Source: CADEFX01 sp050260355 (GTDB lineage: Bacteria > Pseudomonadota > Alphaproteobacteria > Rhizobiales > Hyphomicrobiaceae). From it: DNA of 39,027 bases. Below the pieces are notes generated by a model. It was not told where the DNA came from, did no database searches, and saw only the letters and a program-made list of their open reading frames with translations. Position 1 is the first letter of the stretch. The number at the start of each line of letters is the position of its first letter. Both the position numbers and the translations under genes were made by a program. Positions 9,279-17,679 of this stretch are shown here, piece by piece. The DNA lies in contig JBLNBZ010000125.1 of NCBI GenBank assembly GCA_050260355.1, forward strand, positions 1-39,027, given 5' to 3'.

Positions 9279-9292
9279 GCCCGAAATCGGGC
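9279..9292. terminator. GC hairpin between convergent genes
   Basis: GCCCG-AAAT-CGGGC is a perfect 5-bp stem with a tetraloop, 8 bp past the stop of the binding-protein gene and before the end of the minus-strand HAD gene. No T-run follows. A second GC-rich inverted stretch follows it. Tentative terminator. Confidence 0.35.
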
Positions 9293-9371
9293 GGCGGAGC
9301 CGAGGCGGCCCGACCGCCGCGGGCTCAACCCAGACGATCGCGAAGTGCCTGGCGAGAACGAGTCGCGGCGC

Positions 9372-10157
9372 CTATTGGCCTGACCCGTCTGCAAGCTTGG
9401 CAGCAAGGGGGGCTAGGAACCCCGCCAGATCCTCGGTCATGTGGTGCACGTGCTCGGGCGGCTCGACCCATTTGCGGATCTCGAGCTGGATGGGATGATC
9501 GACATAGCTCGAGTGCACGAGCACCGTCGTCATGCCCAAGGCATGCGGCGCTTCCAGATTGTGCGGCATGTCCTCGAACATGGCTGATGTAGACGGATCG
9601 ATTCCGTGCCGCTCGAGCATCTTTCGATAAGGCAGCGCCTGCGGCTTGGGGACGAACTCGGACGCCTCGATATCGAAGATGTCCTCGAACAGGTGCAGCA
9701 CGCCGAGCTTCTCGGCCACGCGCTCGGCATGGCGGCGTGAGCCGTTCGTATAGATGAGCTTCCGGCCCGGCAGCTTCTCGATGGCCTCGGCAAGCTGCGG
9801 ATGCTCGCTGACGACCGACAGATCGATGTCGTGCACGTAGTCGAGGAACGGCTTCGGATCCATCTTGTGGACGAGCATCAGGCCCGACAGCGTGGTCCCG
9901 AACTGGCGATAGTAGCTTTTCTGCAAGTGTCGCGCGTAGGCATAGGGCACGCCCAGAAACCGGGCAATGAACTCCCCCATGCGATGGTCGACCTGCGAGA
10001 ACAGATTGCATTCGGCCGGATAGAGCGTGTTGTCGAGATCGAAGATCCAAATCCTCGTCGCGTCGAAGCCACGCCGTGCCCGCTTGCTTTGCGCATTGGC
10101 AGCGCCTGCCGGCCCCATCGACTCCTGCAGGTCAGCCTGAATGCGGGCCATCGCCAT
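9372..10157 (-). CDS. HAD-superfamily pyrimidine 5'-nucleotidase-like hydrolase
   Basis: A 261-residue protein. HAD motif I is FDLDNTLYP with Asp40 (nucleophile) and Asp42. Motif II is YTNGSRRH, and the later motifs are KPQALPY and FEDMPHNLEAP. This matches the bacterial and yeast pyrimidine 5'-nucleotidase (Sdt1/PhnT-like) subgroup, which removes phosphate from small phosphorylated substrates. It is commonly found next to argB in Hyphomicrobiales. Its ATG at 10157 overlaps the argB stop by one base (TGATG), so translation is probably coupled. A TTG one codon earlier is possible but unnecessary. The true substrate is not evident from sequence. Confidence 0.87.
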   Translation of the reverse strand: MAMARIQADLQESMGPAGAANAQSKRARRGFDATRIWIFDLDNTLYPAECNLFSQVDHRMGEFIARFLGVPYAYARHLQKSYYRQFGTTLSGLMLVHKMDPKPFLDYVHDIDLSVVSEHPQLAEAIEKLPGRKLIYTNGSRRHAERVAEKLGVLHLFEDIFDIEASEFVPKPQALPYRKMLERHGIDPSTSAMFEDMPHNLEAPHALGMTTVLVHSSYVDHPIQLEIRKWVEPPEHVHHMTEDLAGFLAPLAAKLADGSGQ

Positions 10158-11107
10158 CAAGCCTTTTTCTTTGCCTTCTTCGCACCGACGAGCGTCCCGA
10201 CGCCGTGCTCGGTGAAGAGCTCGAGCAGCACGCAGTGTGGCACGCGCCCATCGATGATGACGACGGCCTCCACACCAGCCTCCACGACCTCGATGCAGCC
10301 CTCGATCTTGGGGATCATGCCGCCGGAGATGGTGCCGTCGCGAATGAGCTCGCGCGCCTCCGTTACCGAGAGCTCCGGAATGAGCTTCTTGTCCTTGTCG
10401 AGCACGCCGACCACATCGGTGAGCAGAAGAAGGCGCTTGGCCTTCATGCGCGCGGCCAGCGCGCTTGCAAACGTGTCGGCATTGATATTCAGCGTCTGGC
10501 CCTCACGCGACACGCCGACCGGCGCAATCACCGGAATGAGATCCGACTTCGAGATCACATCGACAATGTGCGGATTGACCTCGACCGGGTCGCCGACATA
10601 GCCGATATCGACCGCCTTCATGATGTTCGACTCGGGGTCCGGCATCTCGGTGATCTTCTTGGCGATCATCAGGTTGGCATCCTTGCCGCAGATGCCGACT
10701 GCCTTGCCGCCCTGACGGTTGATCGCGCTGACGATATCCTTGTTGATGGTGCCTGCCAGCACCATCTCGACCACCTCCACCGTCGGCTTGTCGGTGACCC
10801 GTAGCCCGTTCACGAAGTCCGACTTGATCTCGAGCTTCTTGAGCATGGCCGCGATCTGCGGCCCCCCGCCGTGCACGACGATCGGGTTTACGCCCGACTG
10901 CTTCAGGTAGACGATGTCCTTGGCGAAGGCCTCCGAGAGCGCAGCATCGCCCATGGCGTGCCCGCCGAACTTGATGACGACCGTCTGCTCGTCGTAGCGA
11001 ATCAGGTGCGGCAGAGCCTCGGCAAGGATGCGCGCCTGCTCCTGCGCGTCCGCCGTCGGCCGCGTTACAGCAGACGCGGACGCGCCGCTTTCGCCTCTTT
11101 GCGCCAT
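10157..11107 (-). CDS. argB: Acetylglutamate kinase
   Basis: A 316-residue amino-acid kinase that phosphorylates N-acetyl-L-glutamate, the second step of arginine synthesis, in the cytoplasm. The nucleotide-site signature KFGGHAM is at residues 46-52 and the substrate loop VHGGGPQI at 78-85. NGLRVTD, AGTINKDIV and the C-terminal segment SGGMIPKIEGC are also typical of ArgB. It carries about 20 extra N-terminal residues and a lysine-rich tail (AKKAKKKA). ATG at 11107 has GGGGAT upstream. The gene is separated from engB, its expected upstream neighbour, by two opposite-strand genes, so it needs its own promoter in 11108-11394, which it shares back-to-back with the Clp N-domain gene. I could not pick out that promoter with confidence. 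Confidence 0.96.
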   Translation of the reverse strand: MAQRGESGASASAVTRPTADAQEQARILAEALPHLIRYDEQTVVIKFGGHAMGDAALSEAFAKDIVYLKQSGVNPIVVHGGGPQIAAMLKKLEIKSDFVNGLRVTDKPTVEVVEMVLAGTINKDIVSAINRQGGKAVGICGKDANLMIAKKITEMPDPESNIMKAVDIGYVGDPVEVNPHIVDVISKSDLIPVIAPVGVSREGQTLNINADTFASALAARMKAKRLLLLTDVVGVLDKDKKLIPELSVTEARELIRDGTISGGMIPKIEGCIEVVEAGVEAVVIIDGRVPHCVLLELFTEHGVGTLVGAKKAKKKA

Positions 11108-11394
11108 CTCAGATCCCCAGCGCGTGTCAGTTTACGGGATGCGGCAGTGCCGACCTGACCGCACTTATAGCGGGAAGCGCCCGGCTCACAATGGCCTTGT
11201 GCCGCGACTGCGACGGGCCGTCGCCCGGGTTGCCCACCACCCATGCTCGGCGGCACGTGTATCTGCCTCGCCGATCGGCTAAAGTTTCGCCGGAAACCGA
11301 CAATAGACCCCGTCGCGCCGGCCACGTGGTTGCCGGCAGTGGGGCAGATGCCGGCGCCGTGGGAGCGGGCCGGATCTGGAGGGTAGAATCGGCA

Positions 11395-13104
11395 ATGCCG
11401 CATGCACTCGCGGAGCACCTCGACACGATTCCGATGACGCCGGCGTTGGCGGCTACGCTGGCGCGCACGACGGGCTATGCCGCCGCCCAGGGCCATCGCT
11501 CGGTCACGCTGGAGCATCTGCTGCTGGCTCTGACTGAGGACGAGGACGCCCAAGCGGTCTTTTCGGCCTGCAACATCGATCTCGGCAATCTGCGGAACGA
11601 TATCGCCAATTACCTGGGCCAACTCGGCGATCGCGCGCCGGCGGGCGAGCCGGTCAACCCGACCCCGGCCCCCGAGCTGACCCGCATCCTCGAATACGCC
11701 GCCTCCGCAGCAAGGCAGGGCCGGCGCTCGTTCGTCGACGGAGCCATCACGCTGGCTGCCCTGATTGGCGAAGGCCAGAGCATGGCGGCGAGCTTCCTGA
11801 GGGCCCAGGGTCTCACCTTCGACGCTGCCGTTCGTGTCTTGCAGCAGCAGACGCGCACGCAGGCCCCCGCCGCCGCAGCCCCGGCACACAACACCGTCGC
11901 GCCGCCATCGACGGAGGAAATCCTTGCGACGGCACGGGAGCGCGTTGCCGCCAGCCGCGGCCAGCCCCCCCGTCCCAAGCTGGCCCCGACAGGCAACACC
12001 GAGCCGCCGGCCCGAGGCCCGATCCCGGGTGGCGCAGCTCAGTCCCAGCCCAAGCCTTCACCCCCGAGGCCCGCATCCGACCAGCCGCCGCCTCCGGCCG
12101 ACAAGGAGCGAGCGAGCAATACGCCCTTGTCCGCGCGACTGGAGCAAAGAGCGGGCGCTGGAGACGATTTGCCCCCGGTTTTCGAAGCGCCGCGCCGCCC
12201 GCTCGGGGTCGGCTCAGGCAGGGCACCAAGTCCGGCACCCTCCGAAGGCGCTGCCGGCGATCCGGACGTGACGGACCTCCTGCGCCCGCGCCCCGAGAAC
12301 GCCGAACCGCGTTCCGAGCAAGGCCTGCCGCCTCCTCTGCCCTCCTGGATGAAGCCAGGCGCCGGCGGCGCAAAGTCCGGGCCGATGCCTGCCTCTGACA
12401 ATCCGCTTGCTGCCGGCGGCAGTGGGCACGACACAGAATCGCCAATCGGCACCACGCTCGGCGGCAGTGCGAGCCCGACAGCACCGCGGCCGGGCGCGGC
12501 CGTACAACATCCTTCCCTAGCCGCCGCCGCTCGCAGCCTCCGGCCGTCGGCGTCTCCGGCCGTGGAGCCTGGACAGCTCGTCGAGAACATCCCGCGGCGT
12601 ATGCGCGTCGGCAGCCCGGAGACGGTCGAGGTGCGGATCGCCCGCCATCAGACCACAGGCACCATGGCCGGATTGCAGGGCCGGGCTCCTCCTGTGCGGC
12701 ACGAGCTGTACATCACCAAGGCCATGAGCGTGCGGCTGCGCGCCCCGGAGGGCGGCTTCAAGATCGAGTCGGCCTCGCCGGAGACGCAGTGGACCGAGCC
12801 GGACATGGGCCCCCTCGCCGATGAATTCGCCGTATGGCGCTTCCTGGTGACCCCGGAGCGCGCCGGCGAGGCGACGCTTCAGCTCATCGTTGCCGCGCGC
12901 GTGGTTGGGGCCGATGGTCTCATGGCTGAGACGACACTGCCGGAGCGGGTCTTCACGGTTCGCGTGCGCACGAATTACCTGCGCGCCGCGGCGCGCTGGT
13001 CGGGCTGGATCGCCGCGCTGGCGGTTGGCGGCGCGATCGGCAAGCTGGGTGAGGACGGCTTCGCGACCCTGGCGCGCCTTATCGGTCGCTGGACCGGAAG
13101 TTGA
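11395..13104 (+). CDS. Free-standing Clp N-domain protein with proline-rich linker and C-terminal membrane segment
   Basis: Encodes 569 residues. Residues about 14-72 and 93-150 form two Clp_N repeats (LARTTGYAAAQGHRSVTLEH, then EYAASAARQGRRSF), the substrate/adaptor-binding module of ClpA/ClpC. No AAA+ ATPase follows. Residues about 155-390 are proline-, alanine- and glycine-rich and surely disordered. About 395-525 looks like a beta-rich domain (PRRMRVGSPETVEVRIA ... ERVFTVRVRT). A short hydrophobic helix (WSGWIAALAVGGAIG) near 537-551 could anchor it in the membrane. ATG at 11395 follows GGAGGG; an upstream in-frame start at 11191 adds unrelated low-complexity residues. The next gene begins 5 bp after its stop. 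A role as a membrane-tethered adaptor or sensor of unfolded protein is a guess. Confidence 0.75.
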   Translation: MPHALAEHLDTIPMTPALAATLARTTGYAAAQGHRSVTLEHLLLALTEDEDAQAVFSACNIDLGNLRNDIANYLGQLGDRAPAGEPVNPTPAPELTRILEYAASAARQGRRSFVDGAITLAALIGEGQSMAASFLRAQGLTFDAAVRVLQQQTRTQAPAAAAPAHNTVAPPSTEEILATARERVAASRGQPPRPKLAPTGNTEPPARGPIPGGAAQSQPKPSPPRPASDQPPPPADKERASNTPLSARLEQRAGAGDDLPPVFEAPRRPLGVGSGRAPSPAPSEGAAGDPDVTDLLRPRPENAEPRSEQGLPPPLPSWMKPGAGGAKSGPMPASDNPLAAGGSGHDTESPIGTTLGGSASPTAPRPGAAVQHPSLAAAARSLRPSASPAVEPGQLVENIPRRMRVGSPETVEVRIARHQTTGTMAGLQGRAPPVRHELYITKAMSVRLRAPEGGFKIESASPETQWTEPDMGPLADEFAVWRFLVTPERAGEATLQLIVAARVVGADGLMAETTLPERVFTVRVRTNYLRAAARWSGWIAALAVGGAIGKLGEDGFATLARLIGRWTGS

Positions 13105-13108
13105 TGAT

Positions 13109-13882
13109 TTGCGACGAAAGCTGCCACCAGCGTTGCGCCAACTCGTCCAAGGCTATCGCTGGCAGCGCATTGCGATCGGCGAATCCGGCGCCGACACGTT
13201 CCGGCTCACCTGCGAGGGTAGCCCCGAGCTCGTCCTGAAGCTAAGCCGCAACAACCCGCATCTGAGCCTGCGCGATGAATGCGAGCGGCTCCGCTGGCTA
13301 TCGGCCCGGATCGCAGCACCGCAAGTCGTGCACTTCGAGGCCCACGGTAACGAGGAATGGCTGTTGATGACGGCGCTCCCCGGCATCAACGCGGCGCAGG
13401 CGCCGGTATCAGCGAAGGTCGCAGTCGCCATCGTGGCCGACGCTCTCAAGGCTCTGCACGCACTGGACGTTGCAAGCTGTCCGTTCGACGAGACCCTGGA
13501 CCGTAAGATTGGCCGGGCGGCGCAGAACGTGGCCGATGGCCTCGTCGAGGAGCGGCATTTCGATGCGAAGAACATCGGGCGCAGCGCCGAGAGGCTGTTC
13601 GAGGAGATGCTTGCGAGCCGCCCCGGCACGCAAGACTTGGTGGTCACGCACGGCGATGCGTGCCTTCCAAACATCATGATCGAGCAGGAGCGCTTCGCAG
13701 GCTTTGTCGACTGCAACCGCGTGGGCCGCGCCGACCGCTACCAGGATCTGGCACTCGCCTGTCGCAGCATCGAGTACGATTTCGGCGAGCAATGGGTCGC
13801 CGTCTTCCTCGCTCGTTACGGCCTGACCGAGGTCGATGCCGATCGCATGGCCTTCTATCGACTGCTGGACGAATTCTCCTGA
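13109..13882 (+). CDS. APH(3')-like aminoglycoside phosphotransferase
   Basis: A 257-residue protein close in length and layout to APH(3') kinanamycin-type kinases (about 264 residues). It opens with LPPALRQLVQGYRW, has the ATP-site lysine K44 (LVLKLS), the Brenner motif HGDACLPN with catalytic Asp183 and Asn188, then VDCNRVGRADRYQDLALA with metal-binding Asp201. It ends in AFYRLLDEF, the family's usual C-terminus. There is no ATG: TTG at 13109 is preceded at 8 nt by GGAAG and gives the right length. It lies 4 bp after the Clp N-domain gene, implying co-translation, and its stop is 6 bp from the end of convergent engB. Canonical APH(3') has Gly after DC; here it is Asn. Whether it confers resistance or acts on another sugar or amine is unknown. 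Confidence 0.85.
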   Translation: MRRKLPPALRQLVQGYRWQRIAIGESGADTFRLTCEGSPELVLKLSRNNPHLSLRDECERLRWLSARIAAPQVVHFEAHGNEEWLLMTALPGINAAQAPVSAKVAVAIVADALKALHALDVASCPFDETLDRKIGRAAQNVADGLVEERHFDAKNIGRSAERLFEEMLASRPGTQDLVVTHGDACLPNIMIEQERFAGFVDCNRVGRADRYQDLALACRSIEYDFGEQWVAVFLARYGLTEVDADRMAFYRLLDEFS

Positions 13883-13888
13883 CCGCCG

Positions 13889-14575
13889 TCAGCGGCCCGC
13901 AAGCAGCTCGGCAACGGCCGCGCGAAGCTCGGGGATTCCACTGCCCTTTTCAGCAGACGTTGCAAGCACGCCGGGATAGGCCGCGGGATGGTCGGCCAGC
14001 TCCGACTGCGTCCGCTCCAAGACATCCACAAGCTGCCGCACGTTGATCTTGTCCGACTTGGTGAGCACCACCTGGTAGGTGACCGCCGCCTCGTCCAGCA
14101 GCTTCATGATCTGGCGATCCGGTGGCTTCAGGCCGTGACGGCTGTCGATCAGCAAAAGGACGCGGGCCAGCGTCGGCCGCCCGCGCAGATAGTTCCGCAC
14201 CAGCGCGGTCCACGCTTCCACCTTCTCCTTAGGAGCTTTGGCAAAGCCATAGCCGGGCATGTCCACGAGATAGAGCGAAAGCCCATCGCCGCAAAAGAAG
14301 TTGAGCTCCTGCGTTCGGCCGGGCGTATTCGAAGTGCGCGCCAATCCCCCTTGGCTGAGCAGCGCGTTGATCAGGCTCGACTTGCCGACATTCGAGCGAC
14401 CCGCAAACGCGATCTCGGGACGGTCGGCCTCAGGCAGGAGCTCGAGCGACGGCACGCTCTTCAGAAAGCGCCAGTGGCGGGCGAAAAGCGCTTCGCCGGC
14501 TTCCAGTTGCCGGGCGTCGGCGCCGCTGCTCACGGTGCCGCTCGCGCTGCCTGGCCGTACGACCTCAGGCCCCAT
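13889..14575 (-). CDS. engB: Ribosome-biogenesis GTPase EngB (YsxC/YihA)
   Basis: A 228-residue TRAFAC-class GTPase needed for large-subunit (50S) assembly. The P-loop GRSNVGKSS is at residues 59-67, G2-region threonines lie in TSNTPGRTQ, and G3 (DMPGYGFAKAP), G4 (TKSD) and G5 (TSAEKGSG) are all present. The N-terminus has the family's HWRFLKSVPSLELLPEA lead. I start it at ATG 14575, which overlaps the 3' end of yidC by 11 bp; an in-frame extension to 14656 would lie wholly inside yidC and adds atypical residues. It belongs to the rpmH-rnpA-yidC-engB operon, consistent with joint expression of translation and membrane-insertion factors. Confidence 0.96.
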   Translation of the reverse strand: MGPEVVRPGSASGTVSSGADARQLEAGEALFARHWRFLKSVPSLELLPEADRPEIAFAGRSNVGKSSLINALLSQGGLARTSNTPGRTQELNFFCGDGLSLYLVDMPGYGFAKAPKEKVEAWTALVRNYLRGRPTLARVLLLIDSRHGLKPPDRQIMKLLDEAAVTYQVVLTKSDKINVRQLVDVLERTQSELADHPAAYPGVLATSAEKGSGIPELRAAVAELLAGR

Positions 14576-16556
14576 CCTTGGTTGCCGATTTCGCTGGGCG
14601 GTCGCGCCCTCCCTGCCTGTTGTCGTTGGAAGCGCCGCCCGCGGCGCTCTTGCCATCGCGCTTGGAAAGCAAGCCGCCGACCGACAGGGACTTGCTGTCG
14701 CCTTTGCTTGCGCTCATCCACTTCTCGAGACCAAGGTTCTTCCAAAGGTGCACCTCGGTGCCGTTCTTGCGCATGATCGTGTACTGCTGCAGCAACGACA
14801 GCACATTGTTCCAAGCCCAGTAGATGACAAGGCCCGACGGGAACGATGCCAGCATGAACGTGAACATGACCGGCATCCAGTTGAAGATCTTCTGCTGAAT
14901 CGGATCGGGCTGCTGTGGGTTGAGCTGCATCTGCACCCACATCGTGATGCCCATGATGATCGGCCAGGCGCCAACGTGCAGGAAGTCGGGCGGCGCGAAC
15001 GGCAGCAGGCCGAACAAATTGAACAATGACGTCGGATCAGGCGCCGAGAGATCCTTGATCCAGCCGTAGAAAGGTGCGTGACGCATGTCGATGGTCACGA
15101 ACAGCACCTTGTACAGCGCGAAGAAGACGGGGATCTGCAGCAAGATCGGCAGACAGCCTGCCATCGGGTTTATTTTCTGTTTCTGGTAGAGCGCCATAAG
15201 CTCTTGCTGCTGGCGAGCCCGATCGTCTTTGAACTGTTCCCTGAGGCGCTCCATCTCCGGCTGCAGCTTCTTCATCTTCGCCATCGACTCGTAGCTCTTG
15301 TTGGCGAGCGGGAAGAAGGCTGCCTTGACGAGCACGGTTGTCACCAGAATGGCCAGCCCGAAGGGTGCGGAAAGGCCGATCGCAGAGAAGAAGCCTGCAA
15401 GCCAGTTGATCAGATGAAACAGCGGCTTGGTGATGAAATAGAACCAGCCCCAGTCGATCAGCCGATCGAATTTCTTGATGCCCTGGGACTGCTCGTAGCC
15501 CTCGACGATATTGACTTCCTTGGCTCCGGCGAAGAGCCGTCCCTCGGCGACCGCCTTGCCACTCGCCGGCACGACGATGGCTGTACGCAAATAGTCGGTC
15601 TGAAAGGACTCCTTCTGGCCGCCGGCGGCCTTGGTCCCGGAAAAGTTGGCGCGATATTCGGCGCCCTGGTCCGGGACCAGCGTTGCAGCCCAGTACTTGT
15701 CGGTGATGCCGAGCCAGCCGCCCACCGCCTTGTCGATCGTCTTGCCGCCACCATCCTTCAGCGCATCGGCATAGGAGAGCTCCTGCAGCCCGCCGTCACC
15801 GATGACGCCGATCAGCCCTTCGTGCAGGATATAAAAGCCCTGCACATGCGGCGTGCCCAGACGATAGAGGCGCGCATATGGAAACAGGCTGACCGCGGCC
15901 GCCGTCTTATTCTCGACCTCGTCCCGTATCGAGAAAAGGTAGTTCTTGTCGACGCTGATGGTGCGCCGGAACGTCAGGCCCTGACCATTATCCCAGACGA
16001 GCGTCACCGGCTTTTCCGGCGTCAAGGTCGACGCGCCTTCCGCCTGCCACAGCGTGTCGCGATCGGGCAGCTTCAGGTTGGTGTCACCCGCGGCTACCCA
16101 GCCGTGTTCGGCAAAATAGGGCTCGGGCGAATCGGCCGGAGAGAAAAGGACCACGTTGGGGCTGGTGGGATCGACCTTCTCGCGATACTTCGCCAACACC
16201 AGATCATCGATGCGACCACCCTTGAGGGAGATCGAGCCTCGCAGGCTTGGCGTTTCGATCGCCACGCGCGGTGCAGCCTTCAATGCGCTCTCACGTGTGA
16301 CGGTCGCAGTGCCAGGCTGCACGGCGCCAGGCACCGGCGGCGCACTCGATCCCGGCTGCATGCCCGACACCGCGCCGGGCGCGGGTTGGCCTGGGGCCTG
16401 AGTCTGTTGAGTTTGGGTCTGCTGCAGACGCCCGCGGCGCTCTTGCTCTTCCTTCATCTTGGGGCCGGCGTAGAAGAACTGCCAGCCCAACAGCACGGCG
16501 ACGGACAGAACTATGGCAAGGATGAGGTTTTTCTGGTTGTCGTCCTGCTGCATCAT
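14565..16556 (-). CDS. yidC: Membrane protein insertase YidC
   Basis: A 663-residue Oxa1/YidC insertase of the long Gram-negative type. After an N-terminal membrane segment (about 11-28, LILAIVLSVAVLLGWQFFYAG) comes a Gln/Pro-rich linker, then the large periplasmic beta domain (about 110-370). The conserved C-terminal insertase core has five helices and includes YESMAKMKKLQPEM and INPMAGCLPILLQIPVFFALY. The tail is lysine- and serine-rich, as expected for ribosome contact. ATG at 16556 overlaps the rnpA stop by four bases (ATGA). It inserts membrane proteins with or without SecYEG. Confidence 0.97.
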   Translation of the reverse strand: MMQQDDNQKNLILAIVLSVAVLLGWQFFYAGPKMKEEQERRGRLQQTQTQQTQAPGQPAPGAVSGMQPGSSAPPVPGAVQPGTATVTRESALKAAPRVAIETPSLRGSISLKGGRIDDLVLAKYREKVDPTSPNVVLFSPADSPEPYFAEHGWVAAGDTNLKLPDRDTLWQAEGASTLTPEKPVTLVWDNGQGLTFRRTISVDKNYLFSIRDEVENKTAAAVSLFPYARLYRLGTPHVQGFYILHEGLIGVIGDGGLQELSYADALKDGGGKTIDKAVGGWLGITDKYWAATLVPDQGAEYRANFSGTKAAGGQKESFQTDYLRTAIVVPASGKAVAEGRLFAGAKEVNIVEGYEQSQGIKKFDRLIDWGWFYFITKPLFHLINWLAGFFSAIGLSAPFGLAILVTTVLVKAAFFPLANKSYESMAKMKKLQPEMERLREQFKDDRARQQQELMALYQKQKINPMAGCLPILLQIPVFFALYKVLFVTIDMRHAPFYGWIKDLSAPDPTSLFNLFGLLPFAPPDFLHVGAWPIIMGITMWVQMQLNPQQPDPIQQKIFNWMPVMFTFMLASFPSGLVIYWAWNNVLSLLQQYTIMRKNGTEVHLWKNLGLEKWMSASKGDSKSLSVGGLLSKRDGKSAAGGASNDNRQGGRDRPAKSATKDGA

Positions 16557-17017
16557 GTCTTTTCGTGCGCCGGGGCGCTCCCTTGATCGCATCCTTCCCG
16601 GCCGCTCGGCTGCGGTTGCGGGGGTCGCACGGATGGCCGCGCTTTGCCGGCACCGCGCTGGAGGCTCTTGTGCACGCGGCTGAGCGCCGAGGTCAGCTCG
16701 CTCGTCAATTCATTGAAAGCGCAGGAGGCCGCAGCTGTCCTGGCTATGAGCACATAGTCGTGGCCCGGCAGGGCCGACTCGACGGGCAACGACCTGAGCG
16801 CCGCCTTCAGCCGGCGCCGAATTTTGTTCCTTACCACGGCGCCACCGAGTTTCTTCGTCACGGTGAACCCGAACCGCGGTCCTACCGTGGAAGCCGCCGC
16901 GCCACTCTGATCGTCCGCTCGCGCCTTCGTCTCCAGGACGAACGCGCTCGTTGCACACCGCGCACCGCCACGGACCCTGAGAAACTCGGCTCTTCGCTTG
17001 AGCGTGACGATGTGCAT
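16553..17017 (-). CDS. rnpA: Ribonuclease P protein component
   Basis: A 154-residue basic protein that binds the RNase P RNA and helps mature tRNA 5' ends. The diagnostic RNR motif region RFGFTVTKKLGGAVVRNKIRRRLKAA is seen in the middle. It begins MHIVTLKRRAEFLRVRGG, the standard RnpA lead, so I take ATG at 17017 rather than an earlier in-frame start at 17044. It has a C-terminal extension of about 30 Pro/Arg-rich residues. It sits 60 bp after rpmH and its stop overlaps the yidC start (ATGA). Confidence 0.95.
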   Translation of the reverse strand: MHIVTLKRRAEFLRVRGGARCATSAFVLETKARADDQSGAAASTVGPRFGFTVTKKLGGAVVRNKIRRRLKAALRSLPVESALPGHDYVLIARTAAASCAFNELTSELTSALSRVHKSLQRGAGKARPSVRPPQPQPSGREGCDQGSAPAHEKT

Positions 17018-17077
17018 ATCCCTGAAGCCTGCAGTGGCGCACATCGACCAGCTCGGCGATTGGGCTGGCCGTTGGGG

Positions 17078-17212
17078 CTACGCCGACAGGCGCTTGCGCC
17101 CTTTCGCCCGCCTGCGCGAGATGACTCGCGCGCCACCCGCTGTCGCCATGCGTTTACGGAAACCATGCCGCCGTTTGCGCACGAGTCGGCTGGGCTGGTA
17201 CGTTCGTTTCAC
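17078..17212 (-). CDS. rpmH: 50S ribosomal protein L34
   Basis: A 44-residue ORF with a GTG start: M-KRTYQPSRLVRKRRHGFRKR and an end KGRKRLSA. This is the near-invariant L34 sequence of the large ribosomal subunit. It is too short for most ORF cut-offs and lacks an ATG. Its position immediately upstream of rnpA matches the near-universal rpmH-rnpA order. A canonical promoter lies about 124 bp upstream of the start. Confidence 0.97.
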   Translation of the reverse strand: MKRTYQPSRLVRKRRHGFRKRMATAGGARVISRRRAKGRKRLSA

Positions 17213-17335
17213 GATCTAGGCTCCAATTGCCGCCGCGCGAGCGGTCACTCAAGGCCCGCAAACATAAGTGGCGTGGCCGCGCGCGCCGCACAAACGGCGC
17301 ATCCTCGGTCACGATGCCCCAGTCAGGATGACGGG

Positions 17336-17364
17336 CTTATAGGGGTGGGAACAGTTCAAGTCAA
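17336..17364 (-). promoter_or_regulatory. Housekeeping sigma-70-type promoter of the rpmH operon
   Basis: On the minus strand a TTGACT -35 (17359-17364) and a TATAAG -10 (17336-17341) are separated by exactly 17 nt. Transcription would start near 17329 and leave a leader of roughly 115 nt before the GTG of rpmH. Position and fit to consensus support it as the main promoter for rpmH-rnpA-yidC-engB. Confidence 0.75.
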
Positions 17365-17403
17365 TCGCGGCCTCGGGGCGCGATTCGCGGCGCTGCCGAC
17401 CGG

Positions 17404-17679
17404 TTATCTGACCTCGGGTTGCACGGGCGGGCTGGCACCACGTGCGGGGTCCACCGGAGGGTGGGGGAAGGACCGATCGTAGCACGCTAGCCGTCCAGCA
17501 TCGTTCGTGATGCCGGCGCAGTCCCCGAGGGCTGTTATCTGCTGCCAGCGGTTGCCGGACACCACAATGCTTGCTCCGACCAGGACAGCGAGCGCGACCG
17601 CCATCAGATAGGGCCACCACGCCCAGCGATGCTCACGAGGCGCAGGCAGCGGCTCGTCTTGCTCGAGATCACCCATCAT
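17404..17679 (-). CDS. Small single-pass membrane protein with a CxxI...RLACYD motif
   Basis: A 91-residue protein of unknown function. The start is ATG 17679 (or the adjacent ATG at 17676), with GAGAGG five bases upstream. An acidic N-terminus (GDLEQDEPLPAP) is followed by one membrane helix (about 23-42, YLMAVALAVLVGASIVV). A short outer portion contains DCAGITNDAGRLACYDRSF, a two-cysteine segment seen in various small periplasmic proteins of proteobacteria. The tail is proline-rich. It lies upstream of rpmH on the same strand but before the rpmH promoter, so it is probably transcribed separately. Confidence 0.6.
   Translation of the reverse strand: MMGDLEQDEPLPAPREHRWAWWPYLMAVALAVLVGASIVVSGNRWQQITALGDCAGITNDAGRLACYDRSFPHPPVDPARGASPPVQPEVR

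Noticed and set aside
12890..13108. Upstream extension of the APH-like gene into the Clp N-domain gene
   Set aside because: The extra 73 codons are Arg-rich and out of frame with a certain gene; TTG 13109 gives the normal family length and has GGAAG upstream.
15078..16586. 502-codon plus-strand open frame opposite yidC
   Set aside because: yidC is certain on the other strand and the translation has no recognisable domain.
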